This document shows positions 1-11,079 of a stretch of 64,000 nucleotides of DNA, piece after piece. How positions within the stretch are numbered: the first letter of the stretch is position 1; every line of letters starts with the position of its first letter. This DNA is from Amphiura filiformis (lineage: Eukaryota > Echinodermata > Ophiuroidea > Amphilepidida > Amphiuridae). The notes beneath the pieces were generated by a model that made no database searches, was not told where the DNA came from, and saw only the letters and a list, made by a program, of their open reading frames with translations. The stretch spans positions 34,527,887-34,591,886 of the forward strand of contig NC_092640.1 of NCBI RefSeq assembly GCF_039555335.1, written 5' to 3'. The position numbers were made by a program, and so were the translations under genes.

Positions 1-480
1 GCTTGCAATGACCAAGAAACAAGCGAAATTGCAATTGTATACATTATTTTTCAAAGTGGGGGACATCCCCTAGTTTGGTTTATTATAAAGTCACAAGTAA
101 ACAAATCCCTTTTCGCTTGGACTCCCAACACAGTGGCGTACCGTGGCCGCCCCAACCCCGGGGGCTGAAGAAGAAACAATTTTGCCGCCCCTTCCTTAAC
201 AGCCCGAAAAGGTTGACCCAATTTTTTTCACGGTCGTTTGAAAAAGTGAAGAGCAAAAAAAAAAAAAAAAAAAAGATTTCAGCAAACATTTTTTCAAAAT
301 TTTATATGCTTTTCAATTTTTGGCGCCCTTTTTTACTTTGATAATTCTTTTTTCCGCCCCTTCGTTTTTGTCGCCCCTGTTTTTGCCGCCCTTGTTCTTC
401 CGCCGCCCTTCATTTTGGCCGCCCCTTGCTTTTACCCCGGGGCTGGCGCCCCCAAAGCCCCACCCCCCAAAAAAAAATAC
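1..480. repeat. Low-complexity GC-run block with poly-A tract
   Basis: The stretch alternates C-rich words such as ccgcccctt with T-rich and A-rich runs, including 20 consecutive A at 255-274. Open frames through it are proline- and phenylalanine-rich products of the base bias and resemble no protein. It looks like part of a dispersed repeat. No gene is seen. Confidence 0.5.
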
Positions 481-531
481 GCGCATGCAACACTATGTTT
501 AAAAGCAATAAAATATGTAAAAACTTGCCCA

Positions 532-835
532 CGAATGGCTTCAATTTAGGCCTTCATTTAACTTTTTTTTTGGATTTTTAAACTAACATTGTACATAATA
601 ATAGTGTCGGTTCTGCTTTGGCCACCTAACACTATAGAAATAATTTATACAATAATATTATTATTGTATAAATCATTATTATTCAATGACATGTCTTTAA
701 TTCGGCCTTCATTTCACCAATTTTTTGGGGTTTTTTTTCAAACAGAAACTACACACAATAATAGTACTAGAATGACATACTAAATGGCTTTAATTGGGCC
801 TTTATTTTGCAAAAATTTCTCACTTCTGAGGGGCC
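532..835. repeat. Degenerate tandem repeat
   Basis: Related words recur about every 100-150 bases: a ggcttcaatttaggccttcat-like word near 536, 690 and 784, followed by T-rich tracts and acataataatagt-like endings. Copies are diverged. No coding potential is visible. Confidence 0.45.
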
Positions 836-1550
836 ACATCAGACACAAAATGAGCTGTGCCAAGAATTGAAAGACCGTATCGTTTGTATTCACAACAACA
901 GCAGGACAAATTCAATCAGGCTGGCCATCATTAAGGATGAAACTAAAAAGGTTTAAACAGAAAGTGATGAAATTAAGAACTAAGACATTTTTTCACTGGC
1001 TGTCATTTATGTATGTGGAGACTTGTGTTAAAACCATTCTCATAAGGCTGTATTCTTTTTCCCTCACTCTTCAATCTATCATGCAGAGTGCATCATGAGA
1101 CGTGCAATAGACGGATGGTCTCATGGTCTCTCAGTCAGTGGTCGAATTGTAATAAACCCAGGCCGTCTAGATTTTGAAGGCGAGTGGTCAATCACTAGCC
1201 TAGCAAGATGCTATATCTCTAGGTCTGAAGATCATTTGTACCAATATGAAACCCTACCGCACTGTTGACACCCTCTCTTTCGTTTTCAAGGATTAAGGCT
1301 AATTAATTAGGACAAAGCGAATACATTGAAAGTGCTGAAACTTGAATGTAAATTGGATTCAATGTTGGGTGATCCGCAGCGAGCGATTTTTAGTGTCTAT
1401 GGTGGGTGGAAAACCGCTCGCTAGAAATTGAGTTTAAGCGAGCGGTGGCAAGCGAGAGCGATCGCTCGCCTCAAACGGCAAGGCCTGGGTTCAACCTGTT
1501 ATGCAGACGGTACCTCATAAATACTAGTAATATCCCTATTTTTAACTTGA
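836..1550. other. Gene-free stretch with short GC palindromes
   Basis: No exon or known element is recognised. At 1376-1475 the word gcgagcg and its complement recur (gagcgatcgctcg is a perfect palindrome), which stands out against the AT-rich surroundings. It may be the edge of an unrecognised repeat. Confidence 0.4.
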
Positions 1551-1925
1551 ACTGTAGGGTATTCGTACAATTGACCGATATAAATTGCATGAATTGCAAC
1601 TGTGGCTATTTATACCATTTTTTACATACTTTCTTACAACTGTAGGCTATTCGTGCAATTGATTGACATAAATTGTATGAATTGCAACTATCTGTGGCTA
1701 TTTATACAATTTGTAAAAATTGCTTACGCACGTAGCTATTTTGTGCTATTTGTACAAATTGCACACTACAACTGTAGGCTACTCGTGCAATTGAATGACA
1801 TAAATTGTATGAATTGCAACTATCTGCGGCTATTTATACAATGTGTATAAATTGCTTACGCACGTAGCTATTTTGTGCTATTTGTACAAATTGCGCACTC
1901 TCTTGCAATTGCAGGCTATTTGTGC
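1551..1925. repeat. Tandem repeat, about 88-137 bp units
   Basis: Units start with actgtaggctattcgtgcaa-like sequence near 1551, 1639 and 1771, with a partial fourth near 1908. Units 2 and 3 match almost base for base, including taaattgtatgaattgcaac and acgcacgtagctattttgtg. The first unit lacks the second half. No protein is encoded. Confidence 0.8.
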
Positions 1926-2012
1926 AATAACCAATCCTGCGCCTTTATGCTGATTTTGACATTTTGCGGTGTTGGAAAACGTCCGTTTGTCCTAATTTCA
2001 AGAATGCACTGC

Positions 2013-2438
2013 ACAAATGTGACATACGGTAGCAAAAAGAGACACTTTTGGGCCGGTTATTAAGTTTGAGTGTTTTACTATATCTTAATATAGAGATATT
2101 TTGCTCCACAACGATATTTTCCTCAATGAAATCGGACATTCCTAAGCGAAGATATTGAGATCGTACGTTATGGTGTATTGTAAAATTGTAAATTGAGATA
2201 TCGGCCTTTAAAAATATTACTGACAATGTTGAGAGTAGGAATGACTTTGAAAAATGTCTGAAAAAAATACAAGATGCTTGGTCCAAAACTATCAGACAAT
2301 ATTTTAAACATTGTTAACATCACAAATTTGCAACAAACCTAAATTGTGACAAAATCACCCCCGGGCAGATTTTCTGCTACTTCTCCATTTACGATCCTGC
2401 CCAAAAGTGTCTGCTTTCGATATACCACGTCACAAATG
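2013..2438. mobile_element. MITE, family shared with 39462-39895
   Basis: Ends are inverted copies of roughly tttgtgacgtgtc followed by gagacacttttgggc. The interior matches, in opposite orientation, the element at 39462-39895. It has no ORF of its own and is a non-autonomous DNA transposon of unassigned superfamily. This copy is more diverged at its ends. Confidence 0.7.
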
Positions 2439-3558
2439 GAGCCTAGAATATATTTATTTTAATATCTTATACCCGAGATTTGATTGCACTTAATTTGTCT
2501 GCTTTGTACGTGAAAACTGACTAATAACTTCTGACTTAGCTATCGTATTGATCACTATTTTAAAAAAGGCGTGCGGAACGGGAGATAACAGAGACATTGC
2601 GATTTCCAAACGTAGACATCGGACGTACGTTGATCTATTCAAAACCACTCTCCTGTATCGAAGCGAGGTCACGTATTTCGCTATTTTTGAAGATATTCCA
2701 CGTGCGCGAAATCGACGTAGATACATCGTTGATAATGTATAAAATGTGTCCATTTCACAATATGTTAAAGACAGTCAAAGATAATGAACATACGAAGGAA
2801 AGTCTAATTATTATTATGATCTTTTTTGTTTGTAACAAATCATTATAATAAAGGTACAGCGATGTGTTTAAAATGGACTAAATTTAAACGCAATATTCAT
2901 ACGCAGAGATTGGCCATTGAAATGTGTGTGATACTTTGCGTACAAAAAATGACCTTGCGATTTTCCATTTTGGATTCCCTACGTAGAATAAAACGCAGAT
3001 GCTACGTTGAATATGCCGATTTTAGTCCATGCAACGCGCCCAATTTTCAGGACGATAAAGTCTCATTTTGAAAGTAAAGTCATGATGTATGGATGTAGTG
3101 ATCTTTAATGTACCAAAATATATGTTTTTGGGCAACTATAATATTTTGGGAGCACAAAAAACAATTAAGTTTAATCAGCATGTAGGTCAACATTTTAGTC
3201 AAAATCAAAAGCGGCCTGTTTGAATCAGGCATAGACTCAGCTTACTGTTATCGCCATCGGGACTGTTATGTTTCCATCACTATGCCCTCTATCGACCTAG
3301 GTTAGAAGCTGTTAGATTAGATCAAATATTATAGTCTTTATTTCAGCTTACTTGTTCTCCTTCGTGACGAATGAGCATAATCCAGTTTGGAACCGAGACT
3401 AGCAATATTTAACATCGTATTAACGTACGTAAAAACGTACGCAAAAACGTACGTTCCACGTGCTGCGTTTAGAAAATCGCAATGTCTCTCGTATGAGGTA
3501 AAGCACGCAAAACTTCATGTAGCATGCGCATGTCACATTGTGCTATATTGTTTTCCAG
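2439..3558. other. Gene-free stretch upstream of the lectin exon
   Basis: No upstream lectin exon is recognised. A word of about 50 bases around 2571-2640 (gagacattgcgattt followed by acgtacgtt) returns as its reverse complement at 3421-3500, so 2571-3500 may be a decayed inverted-repeat element. Inside it, lines around 2700 and 2990 carry related acgtaga/acgcaga words. Confidence 0.4.
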
Positions 3559-3765
3559 GCATGGATCGGGTTAAATGACAAATCTACTGAAGGTACATAC
3601 AAGTGGAGTGATGGCACTCAAAATGACTACACTAACTGGAAACAATACGAACCAAGCAATGGAGGTGTTCTGTATGGAGAAGATTGTGTAGAATTTTTTC
3701 ATGATTCCGACACCTGGAATGACGAAGCCTGTACTTCAGAAAGGGTATTTGTTTGTAAAAAGTAA
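3559..3765 (+). CDS. C-type lectin domain, terminal exon
   Basis: This exon encodes the C-terminal half of a C-type lectin-like carbohydrate-recognition domain, about 68 residues ending in TAA. It follows a ttttccag acceptor and opens in frame with AWIGLND, the conserved WIGL strand. Next come KWSDG, a long-loop motif EPSN in the place of the usual EPN or QPD, and GEDCVEF, WNDEAC and VFVC. These supply the last three conserved cysteines and the WND calcium ligands. EPN favours mannose-type and QPD galactose-type sugars in known lectins; EPS leaves the specificity open. The 5' exons (signal peptide and first half of the domain) are not found upstream and may lie outside the window. A lone exon could also be a retained pseudogene piece, but the frame is clean. 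Confidence 0.85.
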   Translation, partial: AWIGLNDKSTEGTYKWSDGTQNDYTNWKQYEPSNGGVLYGEDCVEFFHDSDTWNDEACTSERVFVCKK

Positions 3766-3844
3766 TGACTTATTGTCATTAATAGTTTCGTTAAAAACAA
3801 ATATAATTTGTTACCCACTTAATAACCAGAATGTTCAAACGGCT

Positions 3845-4180
3845 TTAAGGTGATACCGATCACGAATATTGGTTCGATTTTTTTTTGTAATTTAATAATA
3901 TTTTTTTTTACATTTTGACATTAAAAGATAAAACTCCGTGCAGCTTTTGATTGGCTAATAAGAACCACACTTCTTAAGCATAAACGGGCGCGTGTGTTTG
4001 TTGTTGATAATTTTACATAGGCTGTCACCAATGCAAGAATAATTAATTAATGGTGACAATTAATCATAGGCCTACTGTTGGATTTGATCAGCTATAATGA
4101 CATTTATTTGAAAATAAATTGATACTTGGATGTTTGAGGTAAGATGTTGCAGCTTATATCAATGCTCAAATCCGTTGTGT
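3845..4180. repeat. Repeat unit 1 of a duplicated block
   Basis: This segment, beginning near tgataccgatcacgaa, aligns with 4562-4800 plus 5111-5150 and with 5826-6130. Shared words include gttgataattttacataggc and tgacatttatttgaaa. It is the shortest and most diverged of three direct copies. Downstream, 4330-4460 resembles 8640-8700 (tattgacagcctc followed by cattttaaccccatcaa). Confidence 0.7.
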
Positions 4181-4810
4181 AATTGAATGGGATTATTTTG
4201 TAATTTTAAAACGCTTAAAATATATCAAACAAGTAGGCCTATATTAATAAATAATATTAATACTAGGTAAAACCGTTGGGATTCGATAATGAACCCCACA
4301 AAACTAACCGAGTGTATGGAAAATGCCATACGGCTGAGCGACTTTGTGAGTTTTGTCGTCATCTTGGATTACATCAAAATTTATCAACCTAAAAGGTGCA
4401 CGTGGCCGACATTATTGACAGCCTCGTTCACACATTTTAACCCCATCAACAATATTGCCTTTAATCATGTTAATAGTTTGTAATTAAAGAGTACAATTGA
4501 CCACACCACAATAATTACCAGAATGTTAAAACTTTTATTTTATCATGATCAGCAACGTCTTTTAAGGTGATACTGATCACGAACAATTGATTAGAACTTA
4601 CGGTAATTTAGTAATAAAGAGGGGTATTCCGACTGTTTTGACATTAAAAAAAAATCCATGCAACCGTTGATTAACTAATCAGAATGGTTGTTGATAATTT
4701 TATACAGGCTGCCACAAATACAAGAATAATTAATGCTTTCAATTTACTAAATCATGCTGTTGGAATTTCATGATATTTTTTTGAAAAAAAAAAAGTTACT
4801 TCGAAGTTTA

Positions 4811-5110
4811 TAAATGTTGGTATTTATACAGCGCCTTTCACATGTGAACATATACCAAAGCGCTTTACATTTATTCCGCCGTCGTTAGAATATGTCAGCT
4901 GCCATACAATGCCCAGGGCATGCTCATACCTTTGGGCGGCGCTCAATGGACAGTATTCATAACAGCTCCCCATTTCACACCTGGGTGGAGATGAGTAATC
5001 GAGATAAAGTGCCTTACTCAAGGGCACAACACGATGGCATCGCCGGGGCTCGAACCCGCAACCTTCTGATTATGAGTCGTAGCCCGTTACGCTCGGCCAC
5101 CGTGCTCCCT
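4811..5110 (-). mobile_element. tRNA-derived SINE with target-site duplication
   Basis: Read on the minus strand it starts with a tRNA-like head (gggagcacggtggccgagcg) and a perfect B-box ggttcgagcc-type arm. A conserved-looking middle follows (cccttgagtaaggcacttta), then a tail containing aagcgctttggt and tatagcgcc-like words. It is flanked by the direct repeat aagttta at 4804-4810 and 5111-5117. The empty site is visible in the paralogous unit near 6087. Confidence 0.88.
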
Positions 5111-5494
5111 AAGTTTAAAGTAATATTTTGCAGCTTCTACAATTTTTGAACATAATGAAAAAGGCTTGTACATAAATTTTTAATTAGTCCCTGGAGATCA
5201 ATGTTCAAATTTTATCTATGTGCATGTGTAAGAATCACTGTAATTTTAACGGTTCTGTGACAAACACAAAAGTGCGGTTTCTAATGGAACCATTTTGATT
5301 TGTAGTAGCTCAGCTAACAGTTTAAGTGCCAGTGTTGTTCAGGTTATAATATTAATATCATTATATTATGAACTTTAGTATTTTTCAGTATGAGCATACA
5401 GGGAGTCCCATGAGGATTAGTTCCCTCCGTGTGATAGATTCTATAAAATGTTGTAGTTTCACGTTACCATCAATATGAATTAGACAATAATACG

Positions 5495-5770
5495 ATGGCT
5501 TAGAGCCAGAACCATCTATGTCCATTTGTTATTGTTGTTTGTTACATGTTACCTATTTCGATAACAAATGGACGATTAATTCTGCCCTCCATAAGAAAAT
5601 GTAAGTGACTTTGGGGCATATGCATGGTCACTTGTTTAATTGACCATGCATATGCCGCAAAGTAACATGCATTTATTATGGAGGGCATAATTAATCGTCC
5701 ACGTGTTGCCGAAATGAGTAACATGTAATTGAGAAAACAATTGGACATAGGTGGTTCTGGCTCTAAGCCC
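5495..5770. mobile_element. Foldback MITE, about 275 bp
   Basis: Two arms of about 130 bases (5497-5630 and 5645-5769) are near-perfect reverse complements around a short AT-rich loop. Outer ends read ggcttagagccagaacca and its complement. The related unit at 7660-7700 lacks the insertion, which marks it as mobile. Confidence 0.85.
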
Positions 5771-6367
5771 TCGAATATCGTTTCCATAGTTTGCACAAAA
5801 TAACATTCACCTCTGCTGTTGTACAATACTGATCCCGAACAATTGACTCGGATTTTCGTAATTTAGTAATAAAGAGGGATTTCTGACTGTTTTGACATTT
5901 TTAAAACAAATTAAAAAAATCCGTGTAGCCATTGGTTAACTAATGAGAATGGATCCAAAGGACCCTGTGTAGGTTGTAGATAATTTTATATAGGCTGCCA
6001 CCGATACAGGAATAATTAATGCTGACAATTAATCATACTGTTGGATTTGATCAGCTGTATGACATTTATTTGAAAAAGAAATGCTGCTTGGAAGTTTGAT
6101 GTAATATTTTGCAGCTTCTACAATGTTTGAAATATATAAATAGAGAAAAAGGGTCGTACATAATTTTAATCTGTGTAGATCAATGTTCAAATGTTATTTA
6201 TGTACATGTGCAAGAACCACTGTAGTTTGAACAGTTTTGTGACAAACATCTGATGTAGATAAGTGCGGTTCTAAATGAACCGTTAGGTCTGTACACTGCA
6301 AATATATTTTAAACAACTGTTTGAAAATTTTAAACAACTCTGGCTACGTGTTATGTTTGTTAAACAC

Positions 6368-6734
6368 TTAAGGGGGTACTACACCCATATGGTAAATTTG
6401 TGACTATTTTTGCATTTTTCTCAAAAAATAATTATACACTGGTAACAAAAGTTATGTATATTACTGGGGCAAGATATCCAATTACTACACTGAAATTTCA
6501 GTTACTCAAGACAAGCGGTTCAGTATATATGATAGGAAACGAGGTACGTCCTAGCAGTACCTTATTTCTGATCATAAATAACAAACCGCTTGTCTTGGGT
6601 CACTGAAATTCCAGTGTAGTAATTGATTCCTTGCCCCTATAATATACATAACTTTTTGTTACCACTGTGTTATTAGTTTTTGAGAAAATGCACAAATAGA
6701 CACAAATTTATCGAGGGGTGTAGTACCCCCTTAA
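6368..6734. mobile_element. TTAA-flanked foldback MITE
   Basis: The ends are ttaagggggtactacaccc and its complement, and the two halves pair along most of their length (for example caagacaagcggtt with aaccgcttgtcttg). TTAA lies at both ends. That matches piggyBac or Kolobok-type insertion, although TTAA could instead be part of the palindrome. Confidence 0.85.
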
Positions 6735-6876
6735 CAACCCATGCTGTATAAAAGTTTGATGATATTGAGGAACCCTTCCACATAAACTAACAGAAGTTTC
6801 GGCACCTTATGCACGTATGTAGTGCACTTTGTAAATAGAGCTGAAAGGTAGTGACTTTGCAAATTGGTTGGTATTT

Positions 6877-7150
6877 ATAAACTGGCCTCAAAAAGAAACT
6901 TATAATTTGCACAGGCGAATAATTGGAACCCAGCCAAAGAAATATGTTGTGCTGTGAATGTGGTCAAGGAAGGTGTTGCATGTCCGTGCATTTTGCTGTT
7001 GTGTCATTTGGACAACTGTTTGGTTACTGACCAGTGTTTAGAATAGAGTATTGAAGTAATCCTGTGTGCAATTTTTGTTCATTTTTATGGAGAGGATTTT
7101 AAGATATGACCTGTGAAAAATTATAAGTTTTTTTTGAGGCCAGTTTATTA
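6877..7150. mobile_element. MITE with about 40-bp inverted ends
   Basis: The left end ataaactggcctcaaaaa, continuing into aacttataattt and cacagg, is repeated inverted at 7108-7150. The interior is unique and non-coding. A TA or TTATA target duplication is possible. Confidence 0.8.
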
Positions 7151-7345
7151 TATTCCTATGGGAAAATTAATATCAGAATGTAGAGAATATTTGATTTTAA
7201 ACAAACACATACCTACAATTAGTACATTATTAAACAGAAATGCTCATCAAGTTATTCACTCAATTTATTTGTCATGGATCGCTCATAAAATTCAAATGGC
7301 GTGATTAGCAATTGGTGTTGTTGAGGTTATAATAATTAAATTTAG

Positions 7346-7568
7346 TACCGTAAAACCCCGTCTACAAGCATATATAGTGTTTTTTATAAAAGCTTAATTA
7401 ATTCGAAGCAAGCGTTAATATACCAATACAATTGATTGGTCTTAAAATAATACTTGTTTGTATATGCTTGGATCCGTAATTTATTTGCTCAAACTCCATA
7501 ATGGCGACTGGATTAATGTAGCTTTCATCAGAAGCACACTATATGCTTGTAGACGGGGTTTTACGGTA
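7346..7568. mobile_element. MITE with about 35-bp inverted ends, TA target
   Basis: The left end taccgtaaaaccccgtctac, continuing into aagcatata, is mirrored at 7534-7568. TA borders both ends, as for Tc1/mariner-type insertions. The paralogous site near 5385 lacks it, so the insertion came after the block duplicated. Confidence 0.85.
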
Positions 7569-7901
7569 TATTAAGTACATGAGTCTACAGGGAGTCCCAT
7601 AATGATTAGCTCACAGCCGTGTGACAGTTTCTATGGTATTTTGTACTTTCACGTGACCATCAGCATGAATAAGACAATATATCTTCAATAGTTTGCACAA
7701 ATCACAGTCTACCTCTGCTGTAAACAAAAAGAGTACACAATTACACAACGTTGCATAGATGCTGTGATCCCTTTGGTTTTCATAAGCTCCAGTAGTAACG
7801 ATTTTGATACACCCTGTATACTAACATTGTAGCATATGTATTATTGAGAACATATTTTATATCTCTCTCTTAACAGTGTACTTACAGTTATATCTATATA
7901 T

Positions 7902-8300
7902 GCGCTTTTATAAATGCGCACGTGACCCATGGGCACGACATACCAAGACCAGCAAGCGTGATCAAATCCTCATGCATTGACCACTATACAGAAAGGGGTA
8001 GGAACTCTGTAGATAAATATCATCAAATTTAAGTAATAATTGAATTGCAAAATTATTACACATTATGCAATTCTGAATTTGTAATATGTTATCAAAAATA
8101 ACATTTTTAAAGTATTTGACGACGGAAAAATTTACAATATAATCACAAAGTTGAACAAAACAGCAGTCTCATGTTGTTCCGCCTTTGCATTCAAATGTAT
8201 AGAAAGACCACTCGCTATGTAGAAGGTCACTTCGAGACTTACTGTCTATAAGCTGTTATGGCAGCGCGGAGGTGGTCACGTGCGCAACTATAAATATTTA
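7902..8300. mobile_element. MITE, family shared with 22362-22729
   Basis: Inverted ends of the type tttataaatgcgcacgtgac border about 400 bases. The interior matches 22362-22729 in opposite orientation, including ttgaatgcaaaggcggaaca read on the other strand. This copy is the more diverged one. Confidence 0.78.
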
Positions 8301-8393
8301 TAATAATTACATATATAACCGAAGTACTGTTTAATGTAATATTCAATGCTCCTAGCTTAAGGTTTGTTCATTTTGTCTTCATCTTGAATTCAG

Positions 8394-8637
8394 GTGGATT
8401 TGGTAAAATGATCTAACTTGAAATTAAAATCGCTGTTTCGAGAAAAATAGCTTTTAAGTTTGAACACTTGACGTTTTTTTTTTTTTTTTTAAAATAAATT
8501 ATTAAACATATCTAATGTCTTAGAAAATATAAAAATCTCATTATAAGTGGTGGCATGGTGGTGATTTTAGGATATCACCAATGGCAAGAGCGCTCTCACA
8601 TAACCCATGCTAAGTTAGATCGTTTTACCAAATCAGG
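8394..8637. mobile_element. MITE with about 25-bp inverted ends
   Basis: The left end atttggtaaaatgatctaac is mirrored near 8612-8636 as gttagatcgttttaccaaat. An 18-base run of T lies inside. No coding. Confidence 0.65.
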
Positions 8638-9102
8638 GCCGTAAAGGTTGGTGATCTGATTGACAGCCTCATCCACTCATTTTACCCCATCAAAATTGAG
8701 ATTTTGAGATTCACAGTATTTGGGGGGGGTTCAGTGTTTAGTTGACTGACTGAACCTTTAATGTTTTAGAGACTACAATAATTAGACTTTCAAATGGTTT
8801 TTGTTAATAGCAAAATATCGCAATAAATCTACTTCATTAGCAGAATCAAAGCGAAACGATTGGTTGTTTTTATTAGTGTCGTAACATTTGGAGTGCCCAA
8901 TCATCTAACGTAACACTCAACTCGTCAACCCATTTTCTATTCACAGATTATCCACTGTGTTCCGTTTGTTAAAAGTGCTTTCCCCTGACCCTGGTTGCTA
9001 GCGATCACATTTATCAAAATAATTGGCGTAAACAACGGTCTATGGGCTGTTATAACGGTCTATGGGCTGTAAACTATACAAAAGAAACAATCTAGAAACA
9101 CT

Positions 9103-9314
9103 AATAGAGGCCGTCAGCGTGACGTCATTTGCCGCCATCTTGTGGGTACACTCTGTGATGGTCGTTCGATCTCCATGCGTGGACAGCAAAATCACCGCGT
9201 TGATGCGTGATAACAGCTGCGCGCGTGGCAAGCTGCGCCCTGCTCGTAGTGTCCAACGCAAGAACAGCAGATCATTTGTACCCACAAGATGGCGAAAGGC
9301 TGACGGCCTCTATT
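9103..9314. mobile_element. MITE with about 48-bp inverted ends
   Basis: The left end aatagaggccgtcagc, continuing into gccatcttgtgggtaca, is repeated inverted at 9270-9314. The interior is GC-richer than the surroundings. Just upstream, 9036-9071 carries a 23-base tandem duplication containing aacggtctatgggctgt. Confidence 0.8.
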
Positions 9315-9783
9315 GGCCAGTGAAGTTATTAATATCTACACAAGTGAATTGAATACTGAAAGAAATTAAAGTTTTGCATTAACTTTCTATACATTTCAGT
9401 GCCACAATTGTATTATATATTGCCGCGATATAAGATAACCAACTCAAAGCTAAGCTGCTAGAAATTACAGGACTGGCTAAATATTTAACATAATTTTTGG
9501 TTTGGAGCTTCGACGCCTTCGCATCTCAACCCCATACCATCTAACATACCACATAACATTTCAACTGAACAACACACCCATTATTTCTGGTAATGGTCTG
9601 TTTTCACCCTTTATCTATATATTATACACTGTACATCAACTTGCCCATTGGTTCAGACTGTACCATTTGTTGTGGTTAGCAACATGCCCACCAACATTTC
9701 GACCAGATAATGTTTTCCGATATTTTGCTAAGGGCGTGATCATTCATATTTTTGTTTGATGAGTGCCTCAAATTCTGGTAAGT
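9315..9783. other. Gene-free stretch downstream of the subtilase gene
   Basis: No exon, structured repeat or RNA gene is recognised here. An 85-codon open frame on the plus strand (9502-9759) shows no domain and appears to be chance. Confidence 0.4.
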
Positions 9784-9789
9784 TTTATT
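9784..9789 (-). promoter_or_regulatory. Possible polyadenylation signal of the subtilase
   Basis: AATAAA reads on the minus strand about 83 bases beyond the TAG stop of the last subtilase exon, a normal distance for a 3' end. It is inferred from position only. Confidence 0.5.
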
Positions 9790-9871
9790 TACGGTTGGGC
9801 TAAAGTAACTTTAACGATCACTAGACATTGACTGTTTGTAAAAAAAGTCTATATCTCGGTTTTGCATTTTT

Positions 9872-10029
9872 CTAAGATGCAACAGGTCCAACATATAAAA
9901 GCAAATTCGGTGTATCTTGAGTAGCACCTTGTAAATCTAACCGTCCACTGGTTCCGTTGCTCACGACATTATGCTTAACAGCACTTGGTTCTAGCGCTGA
10001 GTCCAGGCCAAGTTCTATAGCTGCTGCAC
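9872..10029 (-). CDS. Subtilisin-like protease, last exon
   Basis: This is exon 5 of those visible. It follows a ggttacag acceptor, takes up the split Gly codon after HTA, and encodes about 52 residues ending in TAG. AAAIELGLDSALEPSAVK continues the helix after the catalytic serine. TPNLLLYVGP near the end is the C-terminal strand typical of proteinase-K-like enzymes. The protein therefore ends with the catalytic domain and has no extra C-terminal domain. Confidence 0.85.
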
Positions 10030-10907
10030 CTGTAACCATAGAAGCATACGAGACAAGTATTATATAATGAACCATAATGAAAGATTATATCGCGTCTCAT
10101 GTTACTGTCAATTACGATCCTTGGCTGGTTTACACAGGTTAATAGCGCTTAAAAGGAAGGCAGATTTATTACACAGTACTTTTACAAGACAAAAAGCAAC
10201 TTTTCTAGGCATTGTTGACATGGTGCCTTCGTGAAAGAAAGTTTCCTACTGTAAAGACCTAACTTTTGAGATGGTTTGTATGTTTGGAGGTGCAAAATTA
10301 ACAATAAGACGCCCGGTTATACCACCGCGTTCAGCAAGTCATCATCACGACAGATGACGTCAGACGCGATACAAAATACGTAAAACCTTACAAGGTTCCC
10401 GAGCTATCCTGTACGTAAAATTTAAGTGGTTCTACGAAGAGCCTAAAAGGTTCGGGAAAGGACATGCAAGACAATTTTAGACCTGACAATGTTACATGTA
10501 GGTGAAAGTTGGGTATTGGCGAACACCCTTTCTCTTGGGCTTCTAAATACAACAGACAAACATGATGAATTGCAACTTGTAAAATACAACCACAAAGTAC
10601 GAATATAGATCTACAAAGTGTTTATTGACAAAACATATTCCCCTGGGGACTTATGGCCTATAAAACAAAATGGCCGCGTTCGTGATTACCCAACGGACAG
10701 GGGTTGATTTTCCATTCCCACATTTTGCAACCTCAAACCATGAAAATTACTCGTAACAGGGGGATAATAATGTGGAATTTTCAATAGCTCGTTTACACAG
10801 TGTACCATAGTGAACTGGATGGTTAAGTCAAAAGAAGAGAATGAAAGTAATTGTGAACTTTTTAAGATGGATGCAGATGTAAATGAGAATCTAGAAAGTT
10901 TTCTCAC

Positions 10908-11079
10908 CTGCAGTATGAGCACACGCCATAGACGTTCCACTCATGACGCTGATACCATCATTAGTATCATATGCTATGCTACGTATACCTACACCAGGGG
11001 CGAAGATGTCAACACATTTACCGTAATTGGACGACAGTGACCTCATATCAGATTCATCTGTCGCTGATACTGTGATGGT
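10908..11079 (-). CDS. Subtilisin-like protease, exon with catalytic serine
   Basis: It lies between a tttcag acceptor and a gtgaga donor. It encodes TITVSATDESDMRSLSSNYG, then CVDIFAPGV and MSGTSMACAHTA. GTSMA holds the catalytic serine. In proteinase-K-like relatives the motif usually continues TPHVAG; here it reads CAHTAG. Phase is 0 at the start and 1 at the end, fitting its neighbours. Confidence 0.9.

Larger units (their letters stand above)
4562..5825. repeat. Repeat unit 2 of a duplicated block
   Basis: This is a direct copy of unit 3 (5826-7735). Matching segments are 4562-4800, 5111-5345 and 5390-5495, resuming after 5770. It is interrupted by a SINE (4811-5110) and a hairpin element (5495-5770) that unit 3 lacks. 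Confidence 0.75.
5826..7735. repeat. Repeat unit 3 of a duplicated block
   Basis: It aligns with unit 2 at 5826-6290 and again at 7305-7735, ending in acctctgctgt. The extra kilobase in the middle is made of MITEs at 6368-6734 and 6877-7150 plus flanking sequence. Another MITE sits at 7346-7568. Confidence 0.75.

Noticed and set aside
5040..5105. A tRNA gene on the minus strand
   Set aside because: It is the head of a SINE with a target-site duplication; the acceptor stem is not complete.
10686..11040. Opposed open frames near the catalytic-serine exon
   Set aside because: The plus-strand frame is antisense to the exon and the minus-strand frame reads past its donor; the spliced exon explains the region better.
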